Positions 1-7,600 are shown, counted from the stretch's first letter. The stretch: DNA of 9,991 nt from Pseudomonadota bacterium (GCA_023435265.1 JAEYRZ010000167.1:1-9991), one strand, 5' to 3'. The notes: generated by a model from the sequence alone, not told the origin. Translations and numbers: made by a program.

Positions 1-1
1 C

Positions 2-244
2 CCGGCGGACGAATTCCGGCTTTCCATACTTCAAGCACAGCGCGGGTGTGTTCTGGCGGTGAACTGTTGGGGGCCTGAAATCGTGCTTTGTGCCCGAGGC
101 AGCGCACGCATCGATGTAGGGGACGGATCGGTGGTTGAACTGAACAAAGGGGAGTCGGTCTTCATCCCGGCGATGACAAACAGGTACAGGGTGTCCGGAA
201 GTGCGGATCTGTTCAGGGCTACCGTAAATCTTCGCTCGTCATAA
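2..244 (+). CDS. manA: Mannose-6-phosphate isomerase, type I, C-terminal fragment (5' end outside window)
   Basis: This is the last 80 codons of a gene that begins before the window. The open frame runs from base 2 without a start codon of its own; the methionine encoded near base 59 is internal. The residues match the C-terminal cupin-like beta domain of type I phosphomannose isomerases: an EFxLSxL-like strand, then GPEIVLCARGSARI, then GESVFIPA followed by a Tyr-containing strand and a closing FRATV strand. The family interconverts mannose 6-phosphate and fructose 6-phosphate in the cytoplasm, using zinc, and supplies mannose for GDP-mannose and surface polysaccharides. The zinc and catalytic residues lie in the missing N-terminal part, so activity cannot be judged here. 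The gene converges on the REC-GGDEF gene, with 26 bases between the stop codons. The family call is fairly sure; a related cupin-fold sugar isomerase is the main alternative. Confidence 0.82.
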   Translation, partial: PADEFRLSILQAQRGCVLAVNCWGPEIVLCARGSARIDVGDGSVVELNKGESVFIPAMTNRYRVSGSADLFRATVNLRSS

Positions 245-250
245 TCGACG

Positions 251-269
251 GAGCCGCTTTTGCGGACTC
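251..269. terminator. Weak bidirectional hairpin between convergent genes
   Basis: A hairpin GAGCCGC-TTTT-GCGG-A-CTC has a 7-bp stem with one bulged A and a TTTT loop. It lies between the manA-like stop codon (242-244) and the stop codon of the REC-GGDEF gene (271-273 on the other strand). The position suits a shared terminator. There is no run of T after the stem on either strand, so intrinsic termination is only a possibility. Confidence 0.33.
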
Positions 270-270
270 A

Positions 271-1200
271 TCATAGTTGCATGATATTGACGCGATTTCG
301 GCCCTCTTTTTTCGAATGATAAAGCTGTTCATCGGCCAGATTGATCAACTGTTCCATCGCGTAGGCGCGCCCGCTTTCAACGGATCCGCTGGCGCCGCCG
401 AAGCTGGCGGTGATCTGAAGCGATATCCCTCTGATTTCGATTGATTTGCTTTCCACCGTGCGCCGGAGCCGTTCGGCAAGGTTGCGGGATCCGTCAATAC
501 CGGTTTCGGGCAGGACGATCAGAAACTCCTCCCCTCCGTAACGCACGACCCAATCGACTTTTTTGCGGACTTGGCTCATCAGGCACTGAGCGAACCACCT
601 GAGCACTTCATCCCCCACTTGATGGCCATACAAATCGTTGACCTGTTTGAAGTGATCGATGTCGGCGAGAATAAGCGAAAACGGGTGATGGTACCGCTGG
701 GCGCGTTGAATTTCGAATGGCAGGTGTTCGTTCAAATGTCCGCGATTGTAACAACCGGTCAGCGGATCGGTAATCGAGAGCAGTTTGATTTCTTCGTTGG
801 CCTTCTTGAGCGATTGTTCAAGCGATAGGATACGGATACCGGTATTGATACGCGCGACCAGTTCGGCGGGATGAATCGGTTTGGTCAGGTAATCATCGGC
901 GCCGGCCTGCAGGCCGGATACGATATCGGTCTTGCTGTCTTTGGCAGTGATCAGAATGATGAAGACATAGCCGTCTGTCTTTTTTTCGCGGATCAACCGG
1001 CATAGGTGCGGTCCGTCGATCTCGGGCATCATCCAATCGGTGAGGACGATCGGAAAGAAAAGGTCATCGAAAAGGGCAAGCGCCTGCCGGCCGTTGGAAG
1101 CAGTTGCCACGTTCATCCCCGCTTTGCGGAGGTATTTTTCCACAACGGTGCGCGATACGATATCGTCGTCGACCACCAAGATCGGAAATTCTTGATCCAT
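271..1200 (-). CDS. REC-GGDEF response regulator (diguanylate cyclase)
   Basis: This encodes a 309-residue cytoplasmic two-domain protein. Residues about 5-120 are a receiver domain with acidic residues D11-D13, phospho-acceptor D55 (TDWMMPEIDG context), T85 and K107. A short helical linker (about 125-142) joins it to a GGDEF domain that starts at the typical DPLTGCYNR motif (145-153). That domain keeps metal-binding D180 (LADIDHFKQVND), the YGH turn and the signature GGEEF (222-226), so it should make cyclic di-GMP from two GTP once the receiver is phosphorylated. This is the WspR/PleD type of architecture, though with a single receiver. No EAL domain, membrane segment or DNA-binding domain is visible. 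The product-inhibition I-site appears altered: the Arg of RxxD is Lys (K213-K-V-D216), with an Arg one place earlier. The start is supported by AAGGGG upstream of the ATG. No sensor kinase is next to it, so its partner is unknown. Confidence 0.93.
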   Translation of the reverse strand: MDQEFPILVVDDDIVSRTVVEKYLRKAGMNVATASNGRQALALFDDLFFPIVLTDWMMPEIDGPHLCRLIREKKTDGYVFIILITAKDSKTDIVSGLQAGADDYLTKPIHPAELVARINTGIRILSLEQSLKKANEEIKLLSITDPLTGCYNRGHLNEHLPFEIQRAQRYHHPFSLILADIDHFKQVNDLYGHQVGDEVLRWFAQCLMSQVRKKVDWVVRYGGEEFLIVLPETGIDGSRNLAERLRRTVESKSIEIRGISLQITASFGGASGSVESGRAYAMEQLINLADEQLYHSKKEGRNRVNIMQL

Positions 1201-1292
1201 TAATCCCCTTGTTCAGCGTTTTGATGACCGACAGCTTGCTCCGCTTCCTGCCCAAACGCGCTGATCGTCAACTTTGCTGTGTTTTGACAATC

Positions 1293-1360
1293 TTGACCGA
1301 GTCCCGGGTGAACTGGTAGGAATATCGGTGAATCCGGCCAAAGCATTAATCTATATTATG
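1293..1360 (+). promoter_or_regulatory. Candidate promoter region for the 69-residue ORF (weak)
   Basis: The gap between the divergent REC-GGDEF gene and the small ORF is 180 bases and contains no other gene. On the + strand it has TTGACC at 1293-1298 followed after 18 bases by TAGGAA (1317-1322). A second -10-like TATATT lies at 1352-1357, close to the start codon, but without a good -35. Either could drive the small gene. Nothing convincing is visible for the - strand gene. This rests on pattern reading alone. Confidence 0.22.
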
Positions 1361-1380
1361 TGCCGGCCCCTGGAGGACCT

Positions 1381-1590
1381 ATGCCAGACGATCATCTTAC
1401 CGTCAATGTCGTCATTCGAATCAGCAGCGCCGCACTGCAGGCAGTCGTCGCCCAATCGAAAAAAACGGCCCGCAGGGATGCCGATGGCTTCTGCCGGGTG
1501 GAACCGGCGGACCGTCTCGGCGAAATGGTCAGCCGCTTTCTGGATGAGAAGGATTTCGAATCCTATGTGCAGGATGCGCGCAACTATTAG
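1381..1590 (+). CDS. Small hypothetical protein, 69 residues
   Basis: I do not recognise this protein. The start at 1381 is chosen because GGAGG (1372-1376) lies four bases before the ATG; an in-frame ATG at 1360 lacks such a site and would add seven residues rich in Pro and Gly. The N-terminal part (VNVVIRISSAALQAVV) reads as a strand followed by a helix. It is followed by a charged, basic stretch (KKTARRDADG) and then a predicted helical, acidic C-terminus rich in Asp, Glu and Phe. There is no signal peptide, membrane segment or Cys pair. The gene is divergent from the REC-GGDEF gene and ends 20 bases before the stop codon of the convergent VOC gene. The clean ribosome site and full use of a short gap between neighbours make it likely real. 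Its role is unknown; a small binding or regulatory partner is possible. Confidence 0.62.
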   Translation: MPDDHLTVNVVIRISSAALQAVVAQSKKTARRDADGFCRVEPADRLGEMVSRFLDEKDFESYVQDARNY

Positions 1591-1610
1591 CGCCAGGAGG
1601 TGTCCGGAGG

Positions 1611-2189
1611 TTACGACTTCTTCGGAACCAGGACGGCGCCTTCACCTGGGTAGATCATCCGCTGTTCGTGCGGAATAGGGCTGCAGGCAGGCCAATGTCC
1701 CGGCTGAGGGGCGTCCCCCTCCAATGCCGCCGGCAGCGTTTCCCTGTCTTTCATCTGCGGGTTGCCGCGCAAGTCGACGTCTTTGGAAGGGGCGCTGAAT
1801 TCAATGGGGATGTTGTTGGGGTCGAAGCTGTAGAGGGAGTGAATGAAACCATGGTCGATCACTTCCGAAACCCAGATGCCGGCTGCCTCCAGCCGCGCTT
1901 TCAACTCCCACAGATCTTCATCGGAAGAGACGGAAAGCGCAACGTGATCGAAAGCCAGAGGTCCTTTGACCGGAACGCCGTGATCTCTTAAATCGATGGC
2001 CGATGCTTGCGGCCATTCGAAAAAAGCGATCATGTCGGTGTCCGAGATCTCAAAAAAGTACTGCCGGTAACCGGCACGCCCAAGGCCCGCGATCAGGCGC
2101 AATCCCAGCAGATCGCGCCAGAAGCGGATCGTGGAAGTCATATCTCGGGTAACCATGGCCAAATGGTTTATACCAGCATAGCGGACCAT
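1611..2189 (-). CDS. VOC (glyoxalase/dioxygenase superfamily) protein
   Basis: This encodes a 192-residue soluble protein. Two beta-alpha-beta-beta-beta modules of the vicinal oxygen chelate fold cover residues about 4-60 and 78-132. The expected metal ligands are visible: H9 (INHLAMVT), E58 (MIAFFEW), H82 (FDHVALSV) and E130 (IPIEF). The motif DPNNIPIEF near 123-131 is typical of extradiol-dioxygenase-like and glyoxalase-like VOC members, so the site is probably functional with a divalent metal. The substrate cannot be inferred. A tail of about 57 residues follows the core; it is rich in Pro and carries no recognised domain. The start codon lies nine bases after the stop of the upstream cyclase-like gene, with no strong Shine-Dalgarno of its own, which suggests translational coupling in a two-gene operon. 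It converges with the small ORF. Confidence 0.9.
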   Translation of the reverse strand: MVRYAGINHLAMVTRDMTSTIRFWRDLLGLRLIAGLGRAGYRQYFFEISDTDMIAFFEWPQASAIDLRDHGVPVKGPLAFDHVALSVSSDEDLWELKARLEAAGIWVSEVIDHGFIHSLYSFDPNNIPIEFSAPSKDVDLRGNPQMKDRETLPAALEGDAPQPGHWPACSPIPHEQRMIYPGEGAVLVPKKS

Positions 2190-2198
2190 GGCTAAATG

Positions 2199-3512
2199 TT
2201 ACTGTCTTTGGCGGTCGAAGAGTTGGGTGACCGCCACAGCTCCCAATTCGGCACCGACTTCATTCTTGATCTGGGGGCCGTTGCTCAAATCGCGAATCCG
2301 CGAGAAACAGCGCGAGATGAACACCTGGCGGTTGTTGTCATTGCGGAATACGCCGAAGCGCAGGTTGCTCATGGACTTGGGCGGCAGGCGGTTGATCAGT
2401 TCCTTGGTCACCCAGATTTGCCCCTGACTGCTGAGTTCGGAAAGACATGCGGCGATCCGCAAAGTACTGCCGAACGTTGCCAGGCTGTCTCCCAGCGACG
2501 AACGTACGGTGCCCAACAGATCTTCGGTCGAGTGGATCCCGATGTTCAATTCGACCTCATGCAGCCAACCTTTGCGAATCTTCCACTCGCGGCTCAGCTC
2601 GGCCATTTTCGCTTTCAACTCGAGTGCGCACTCGATCACCTTCAGGGGGCTGTGTTCCGCCTGGGCGACCGGTATAAAATACCCCAGGATGCCGCTGTCG
2701 GTGTGGGGACCGAAAATACCACCGGAGTTTTCAATGATTTCGATGGCGGAATTCCAAATGCGCTGCAAAAGGCGGCTGTATTCCTCTGAGAGCATCTCGG
2801 TCTGCAGGGTATCGGCCTTATCCAGCCGGGCGGCAATAATGTGGATGGGCAACTGTATGGGCTGGGGTTGCTGCCGCACCATTTCAAGCCTTTGCTCGAT
2901 TTCAGCAGCACGCGCCATTCCCGTTTCTGCGGCTGCGGAGGCACTGTCGAACACCATCAACCGGCCTTCGGAAAAATCCGTCGCCGTGACGTTAAAGGCT
3001 GCGATCAGGCCACTAGACTGAACCTGGCGCAGCCGGCCGCTGAAAACATCACGGGAGAAAGAAATGCCGGGCTCATTGAGCAGGGATTGCAGCATTTCGT
3101 GCTCACGCTGATCCCGTTTGGCGATTCGTTCTCTGACGTAATCGATCGGGGCGATTCCAAGCGCATGTTGAATGAAAAAAGTCGTCCACTGGCGCCAGTT
3201 GCTCACTTTGCTTTGAAACGCCGGATCCAAGAGCAGGTCGAAGAGATCGAATCCGCCTGCAAGTCCGCGGCCGGGGGCAAGATGCCACAGTTCGGTGCGG
3301 GCGGCCTGATTCTGCCATACGATTCTCAATTGCCGATCGAGAAGAAGCGCCGGCGACTTGATCGAATGGGGAGTTAAGGTCGGGGATGGAAGCGAGGAAC
3401 CCATCGTCGGCTCCTTCTCTGCGGATTCGGCTTCAGGTCCGTTGACCGGCGGGGAAAATTTGCGGACAATCGTATCCAGCGGATGACCCTTGGAAGCGGC
3501 GTGTTCAATCAT
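2199..3512 (-). CDS. PAS/MmyB-like sensor protein with degenerate class III nucleotidyl cyclase domain
   Basis: This encodes a 437-residue protein without a signal peptide or membrane segment. After a disordered, Pro/Glu/Ser-rich stretch (about 1-50), residues about 52-135 read like a PAS-type ligand-binding domain of the MmyB kind (SPALLLDRQLRIVWQNQAA, later FDLLLDPAF and NWRQW). Residues about 222-380 show the layout of a class III adenylate/guanylate cyclase domain: a beta-1 strand IHIIAARLDKADTL, a helix, SGGIFGPHTDSGILGYF, a LNIGIHSTEDLLGTV strand pair, GSTLRIAACL and IWVTKELINRL. The catalytic positions are not conserved: the first metal Asp aligns with R229, the GD pair aligns with D272-S273, and the NxxxR of the transition-state motif reads R352 and C356. 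I infer a non-catalytic regulatory or nucleotide-binding domain. GGAG eight bases before the ATG supports the start. It is the first gene of a likely operon with the VOC gene. The cyclase-fold assignment is moderately sure; the ligand is unknown. Confidence 0.78.
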   Translation of the reverse strand: MIEHAASKGHPLDTIVRKFSPPVNGPEAESAEKEPTMGSSLPSPTLTPHSIKSPALLLDRQLRIVWQNQAARTELWHLAPGRGLAGGFDLFDLLLDPAFQSKVSNWRQWTTFFIQHALGIAPIDYVRERIAKRDQREHEMLQSLLNEPGISFSRDVFSGRLRQVQSSGLIAAFNVTATDFSEGRLMVFDSASAAAETGMARAAEIEQRLEMVRQQPQPIQLPIHIIAARLDKADTLQTEMLSEEYSRLLQRIWNSAIEIIENSGGIFGPHTDSGILGYFIPVAQAEHSPLKVIECALELKAKMAELSREWKIRKGWLHEVELNIGIHSTEDLLGTVRSSLGDSLATFGSTLRIAACLSELSSQGQIWVTKELINRLPPKSMSNLRFGVFRNDNNRQVFISRCFSRIRDLSNGPQIKNEVGAELGAVAVTQLFDRQRQ

Positions 3513-3568
3513 TTCTCAAGCTCCGTGCGGGATTGCGGCGTGATGGATGTGTTTCGTATGCTGCACCA

Positions 3569-3595
3569 TTTCTACACCGCTCCCGGTTTTGTCAA
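3569..3595 (-). promoter_or_regulatory. Candidate sigma-70 promoter of the cyclase-like/VOC operon
   Basis: Read on the - strand, a perfect -35 box TTGACA (3595 to 3590) is followed after 15 bases by TAGAAA (3574 to 3569). Transcription would start near 3561, leaving a leader of about 50 bases before the ATG at 3512, with the GGAG ribosome site inside it. The spacer is shorter than the ideal 17 bases, so the -10 assignment is less certain than the -35. Confidence 0.45.
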
Positions 3596-3685
3596 GGAAA
3601 AAACCCTTTTCCACGAAGTCAGGATTTCAAAATCGTTTTGCACCTTGAACTACGTTTTCGGATTTATCTGTGCTATCAAGACCGT

Positions 3686-4318
3686 ATGAATGAATACCAG
3701 GTGGAACACCTCGATGCGTTTTCTAAAATCAGAACGATCCTTGGAACTTTTTCCCCGGCCACGCTGCGCTCCATCGAAGCGGAGGTGTCCGGTTACCTTG
3801 CATTCCGCCACCGATTAGACCAATTCCTGACCCGCCACTTCGATGGGTACTGTACTTCGGCATGCTACCGGAGTCAGCGCAGTGCCTGCTGCAGTAAGGA
3901 TGGAATCATTGTTTTCTGGGCCGACGTGGTGATCAATGCGTTGGGTTCGCGGCAGGAAGATCTGGATGCAGTCGAGACAGCCATCCGCAATCCGGTTGAG
4001 CCCCGCAAATGCATTTTTCTCGGCCGGCAAGGCTGCCTGTGGAAGATCCGTCCGCTGCTATGCGCCATGTTTCTGTGCGATGGGGCTTATGAAACCGTCC
4101 TCCACGGCGATCGCGATCTCGAGCGCCAGTGGGATCAATTTCAACAAGAATCCAAATCGTTCCGCTGGCCGGACCGGCCCGTGCTGTTCGATCGATTGGA
4201 GCAGTGTTTCATGGATCTGGGTTGCCGATCCTCCCTCATGCACCTGAATACCAGCCCTGGACTGCTGCGCATTAAACGGCGTGCCGGCTTGCTCCCCACG
4301 GACCAGAGGGCTGCTTGA
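3686..4318 (+). CDS. Cys-rich protein resembling YkgJ-type metal/iron-sulfur cluster-binding family
   Basis: This encodes 210 residues, ten of them Cys: C56, C60, C68, C69, C109, C117, C126, C131, C174 and C180. The spacing resembles the YkgJ/UPF0153 Cys-cluster family (PF03692). A first cluster ends in a CC pair followed by a hydrophobic strand and an Asp (ACCSKDGIIVFWADVV). A second block reads CIFLGRQGC, then IRPLLC and C131, matching the family's CxFL..C..Y..RPxxC pattern. Such proteins are thought to bind zinc or an iron-sulfur centre; their reactions are mostly unknown. Helical segments flank the clusters at both ends. The start at 3686 is the first reasonable Met. Longer in-frame starts back to 3533 would add an atypical Arg/Phe-rich stretch, and no strong ribosome site marks either choice. 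The gene diverges from the cyclase-like operon and converges on the synthase gene. Confidence 0.72.
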   Translation: MNEYQVEHLDAFSKIRTILGTFSPATLRSIEAEVSGYLAFRHRLDQFLTRHFDGYCTSACYRSQRSACCSKDGIIVFWADVVINALGSRQEDLDAVETAIRNPVEPRKCIFLGRQGCLWKIRPLLCAMFLCDGAYETVLHGDRDLERQWDQFQQESKSFRWPDRPVLFDRLEQCFMDLGCRSSLMHLNTSPGLLRIKRRAGLLPTDQRAA

Positions 4319-4506
4319 ACCTGATACCTGGGAAGGATCGTCGCTTAATCACGTTTTATAGATTCGACAACGTATAGGCCCCGGCCGGCAGATCATTTTT
4401 CGCACAGAGGGCGCCGAGAACTAAAATTGGAATCGGACGAGATCCAATTCGATTGCGATCCCACCCCGACCCCGAAATGATATAGACGATACTTATGAAT
4501 ATTTTT
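4319..4506. other. Gene-free spacer with one inverted repeat
   Basis: This is the spacer after the Cys-rich gene and before the palindromic element. No credible coding frame is visible. AATTGGA (4425-4431) pairs with TCCAATT (4443-4449) across an 11-base loop. It could help end the + strand transcript, but no T run follows, so it is not a convincing intrinsic terminator. The segment 4490-4510 is AT-rich compared with the surrounding sequence and forms the left edge of the insertion target. Confidence 0.4.
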
Positions 4507-4510
4507 ACTT

Positions 4511-4654
4511 AGTGTCCATCCAGAAATGGTAGATTACGGTCCAGATCAAGGCCGCAGCGACGGTAAACCGCAGGCGTAGCCCAGCTACGCCGAGGATTTC
4601 ACCGGAGCGAGAACGCAGAGCTGGGACGTAAGATGCCGTTTATGGATGGACACT
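4511..4654. mobile_element. 144-bp MITE-like palindromic element with terminal inverted repeats
   Basis: Perfect 12-bp terminal inverted repeats bound the element: AGTGTCCATCCA (4511-4522) and TGGATGGACACT (4643-4654). The similarity continues inward with mismatches over about 38 bases per arm; for example TTACGGTCCAGATC on the left matches the reverse complement TTACGTCCCAGCTC on the right. The centre is a perfect 8-bp hairpin, GGCGTAGC-CCA-GCTACGCC (4573-4591), placed at the midpoint of the element. The whole sequence is thus one long imperfect palindrome. It is flanked by ACTT on both sides (4507-4510 and 4655-4658), consistent with a 4-bp target duplication. It contains no coding frame. 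This structure fits a non-autonomous miniature inverted-repeat transposable element or a large REP-like element. The family of transposase that moves it is unknown. Confidence 0.75.
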
Positions 4655-4656
4655 AC

Positions 4657-7600
4657 TTAGGACCGGAAGGCCTTGTTCAAGGCGGGATCCATTATGGCCT
4701 CGAAGCCCTTCAGTTCCGCAACCACCTGTTTGTGCGCGTCCAGGAATAAATAATTGCCGACCATCTTACGATCGGTCGTGCTTTCGATCTCCAGAATGGA
4801 AATGACACCTTGCTCCGGAAACCGATCCCGGTACTGCCGGTAGGCGGCTGCAAAACTGGGCAGCGAAGGCATCCCTTTTTCTTCACGGCACCAGATGATC
4901 GCCATCTGGAAAGCGCAGTCCAATACGAGCGGGTCTGCGATCCACCGGCTGCGCATCGGCTCGACCATCCAGCGCTCCGGGGCGGGTGCGGATTCGACTT
5001 CGGCGGATAAACCTTTTTTCGAAATGGCGATGATCCTGCGAATGCCGCGCAGGTGATGCCCGTGGAAAAGCAGCCGTTCGTATATTTCCTCCATGGAACG
5101 GGCGGGGCTTTTCCCCTTGAAGTGGCCGTTCTCCTCGAACCGCGGTGCCGGAGGCAAGCGATCGGCCAGGATGGCTTTGGCCTGGCTGTGGATGACCTCC
5201 AGGCCATCTTTGACCCCGTCGCGGATTTCGACATCGACCTCGAAAAGCGTTCCTTTGCGCAACGGCTTGCCGGCCATCAGGCGGATGGTTTTGCGTCCCT
5301 CCTCGAGCGTGATCCCCTTGAGCAGGCGCAGATTGTCAATCCCGTGCAGGGCCATGCCCGGGTTGGCGTGCAAGGCCCCGTGGGCGAGCCACTCGGTGAT
5401 CAATGCCAGGGGAACGACGGGTCGGCCGTCAAGACAGTGCGACTTGAGGACAGGATAGCGCTCCACGTCGATTTCGCGTCGCGCGGTCTGGGCCAGCCGC
5501 GACGACGTCGCATCGGCCGCAGAAGGCCGGTTCCCGGCCTGGTCCGGAAACGATGCGACGGGCAGGGGGCCGCCGATAACCACCTCGACAGGACCGTCCG
5601 GGGCCTGATTCATTTCGGCCAGCAGGGCTGCAGTACCTTGTTCCATGGAAATCAAAGCGACGCCCTGCTTTTCAAAGCTCCGCTTCAGCGCCGGGGTCAC
5701 CATGCCCCCGTCCCAGGGCCCCCAGTTCAATGCGGCCACCTTGCATCCCGGGCGTTTGAGGGCGACACTACGAGCCGTTTTGTTGAGCGCCTCGTTGGCC
5801 ATCGCGTAATCGGCCTGGCCGATGTTCCCCATACGGGCGCTGACAGACGAGAAGATCAGCAGATAGCGCAGTTCGTCCTCCGAGGCGGCGTTCAGGAGAT
5901 TTTCCAAGCCGATGACCTTGGTGTCGTACACGCGCGCGAATTGCTCCGGAAGCTTATCTGCGATCAACCGATCCTCGAGAACGCCCGCGCCGTGAATCAA
6001 CGCCCGAATAGGGCCCAGTTCGGCCCGGATGCGCTTGAATACGGTCCGGACTGCATCGGCATCGCTTACATCCGCGCTGAAGTAGCGGACCATTGCGGCG
6101 CGATGCTTCACTTGCGCCAAGGTGCGGAGGATTTGTCGATTGGCCATTGCGGAATGATACGCCGCGGACAACGCCTTGGGGGTCGCATTCGCTCCCAACT
6201 GTCGTTCGAGCAGGGCTTTCTTGATGGCGCCTTCATCGGACAGCGCCGCCAGCCAGTGCGGTTCTTCGCTCGGCTCGGGCGACCGTCCGATCAGGGCCAG
6301 GCGGCAGCGGGTTGCGGAAGCCAGCGCGATGCAGGCCGCGGCAGTAACGCCGCGGGCACCACCGGTCACCACGACGACGTCGCTGTCATCCAGACGGATC
6401 GAATCCGAGGCGCTGGAAGCGGGCTCGGGGGTCAGCGCCAAGGTTACCCGTCGTTCGGCACTCAATCCGATTTCCAGCGGAATGCGGGTTCCGGCGCTCA
6501 GGAGTTCTCCGGCAAGGGTGTCTATCGAAGCTGCGGCATCCCATTTCGGCTCTACATCGACAGCCCGGCACCGGACCCGAGGCCATTCCAGCGCAGCGGT
6601 CTTGGCCAGTCCGGCCAGAGCGCCCTGGGAGGGATCAGTCAAATCGTTGGGGCCGAATCCGAAGGCGCCGTCCAGGAAGGTAACGGTGGCGAATATTACG
6701 TCGGCGGATTGGGATGCGGCATTCAGCAAGGGCGCGGCAGCGCGCGCCCATTCGAAAGCTTTGTAAGGCGAAAGCGGAGCCGCCAGGATCAACCCGCGCA
6801 AACCGGGATCGCGCCCCAATTCGGCGGGATCGATCAATGCCCGGGCCGGGGCATCACGGCGCGCCAGTGCTTCGATCAGGAGCGAGGTCCTGTCGAAATC
6901 CTCGCAGACCACGCCCAGATAGTGATCATCTTGAAATTTCAGAAGGTCTTTCGAACCCGCAGGAGCAGGGACCACCTCGATGGTATGTCTTGCGGCAGGG
7001 GCAGAGACGATGACCTCCGGGGTTTTATTCGGGACGGAAGGTGCGGCATCGGCAGGGCCGCGGGTCAGATAGTCGCAGATCTGACCCAGGGTCTTGAGGG
7101 TGCCCATCATCTCCGGAGTGACTTTGGGAAGATCGGGCATCTGCTCCTCGAGGACCGAGAGGATCTCGACCCGCTTGATCGAATCGATCCCCAGGTCCGC
7201 CTCGATGTCCATGGTCAGGCCCAGCATCTCGGCCGGATAGCCGGTCAGGCGGCTGACGATATCGATCAGGGCGTCCCGCACGCCGGAGCTCGGTTGTGAG
7301 GCCGCGGCCGGGGCGGCGTCGATTCCGGGCGCTGCCGGAGCGGTTGCGGCCGGAACCGTTTCCGGGGTCAGATAGTCGCAGATCTGACCCAGGGTCTTTA
7401 GGGTGCCCATCATCTCCGGAGTGACTTTGGGAAGATCGGGCATCTGCTCCTCGAGGGCCGAGAGGATCTCGACCCGCTTGATCGAATCGATCCCCAGGTC
7501 CGCCTCGATGTCCATGGTCAGGCCCAGCATCTCGGCCGGATAGCCGGTCAGGCGGCTGACGATATCGATCAGCGTCCTGGACACAGCCTCATTCCGAACA

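Noticed and set aside
571..828. 85-codon + strand frame inside the REC-GGDEF gene
   Set aside because: It lies opposite the conserved GGDEF domain, which fully explains the sequence.
1591..1610. AGGAGG-like sequences between the small ORF and the VOC gene
   Set aside because: They resemble ribosome sites, but no + strand start codon with a credible frame follows. The next sequence is the coding end of the VOC gene.
2196..3377. Several + strand open frames opposite the cyclase-like gene
   Set aside because: They overlap a coherent PAS/cyclase-fold protein on the other strand, lack ribosome sites and show no recognisable motifs.
3645..3679. TTGAAC with downstream TATC-like boxes as a promoter for the Cys-rich gene
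   Set aside because: The spacings to the possible -10 boxes are about 14 or 23 bases, neither acceptable, so I do not call it.
3533..3685. N-terminal extension of the Cys-rich protein
   Set aside because: The extra residues are an unusual Arg/Phe/His mix, and the stretch overlaps the candidate promoter of the divergent operon. The Met at 3686 gives a normal protein.
5053..7299. Open frame of 748 codons on the + strand inside the synthase gene
   Set aside because: It lies antisense to intact, motif-rich KR, ACP and DH coding sequence. Its translation is Arg/Gly/Gln-rich with no domain. Long antisense frames are common opposite GC-rich genes with biased codon positions.
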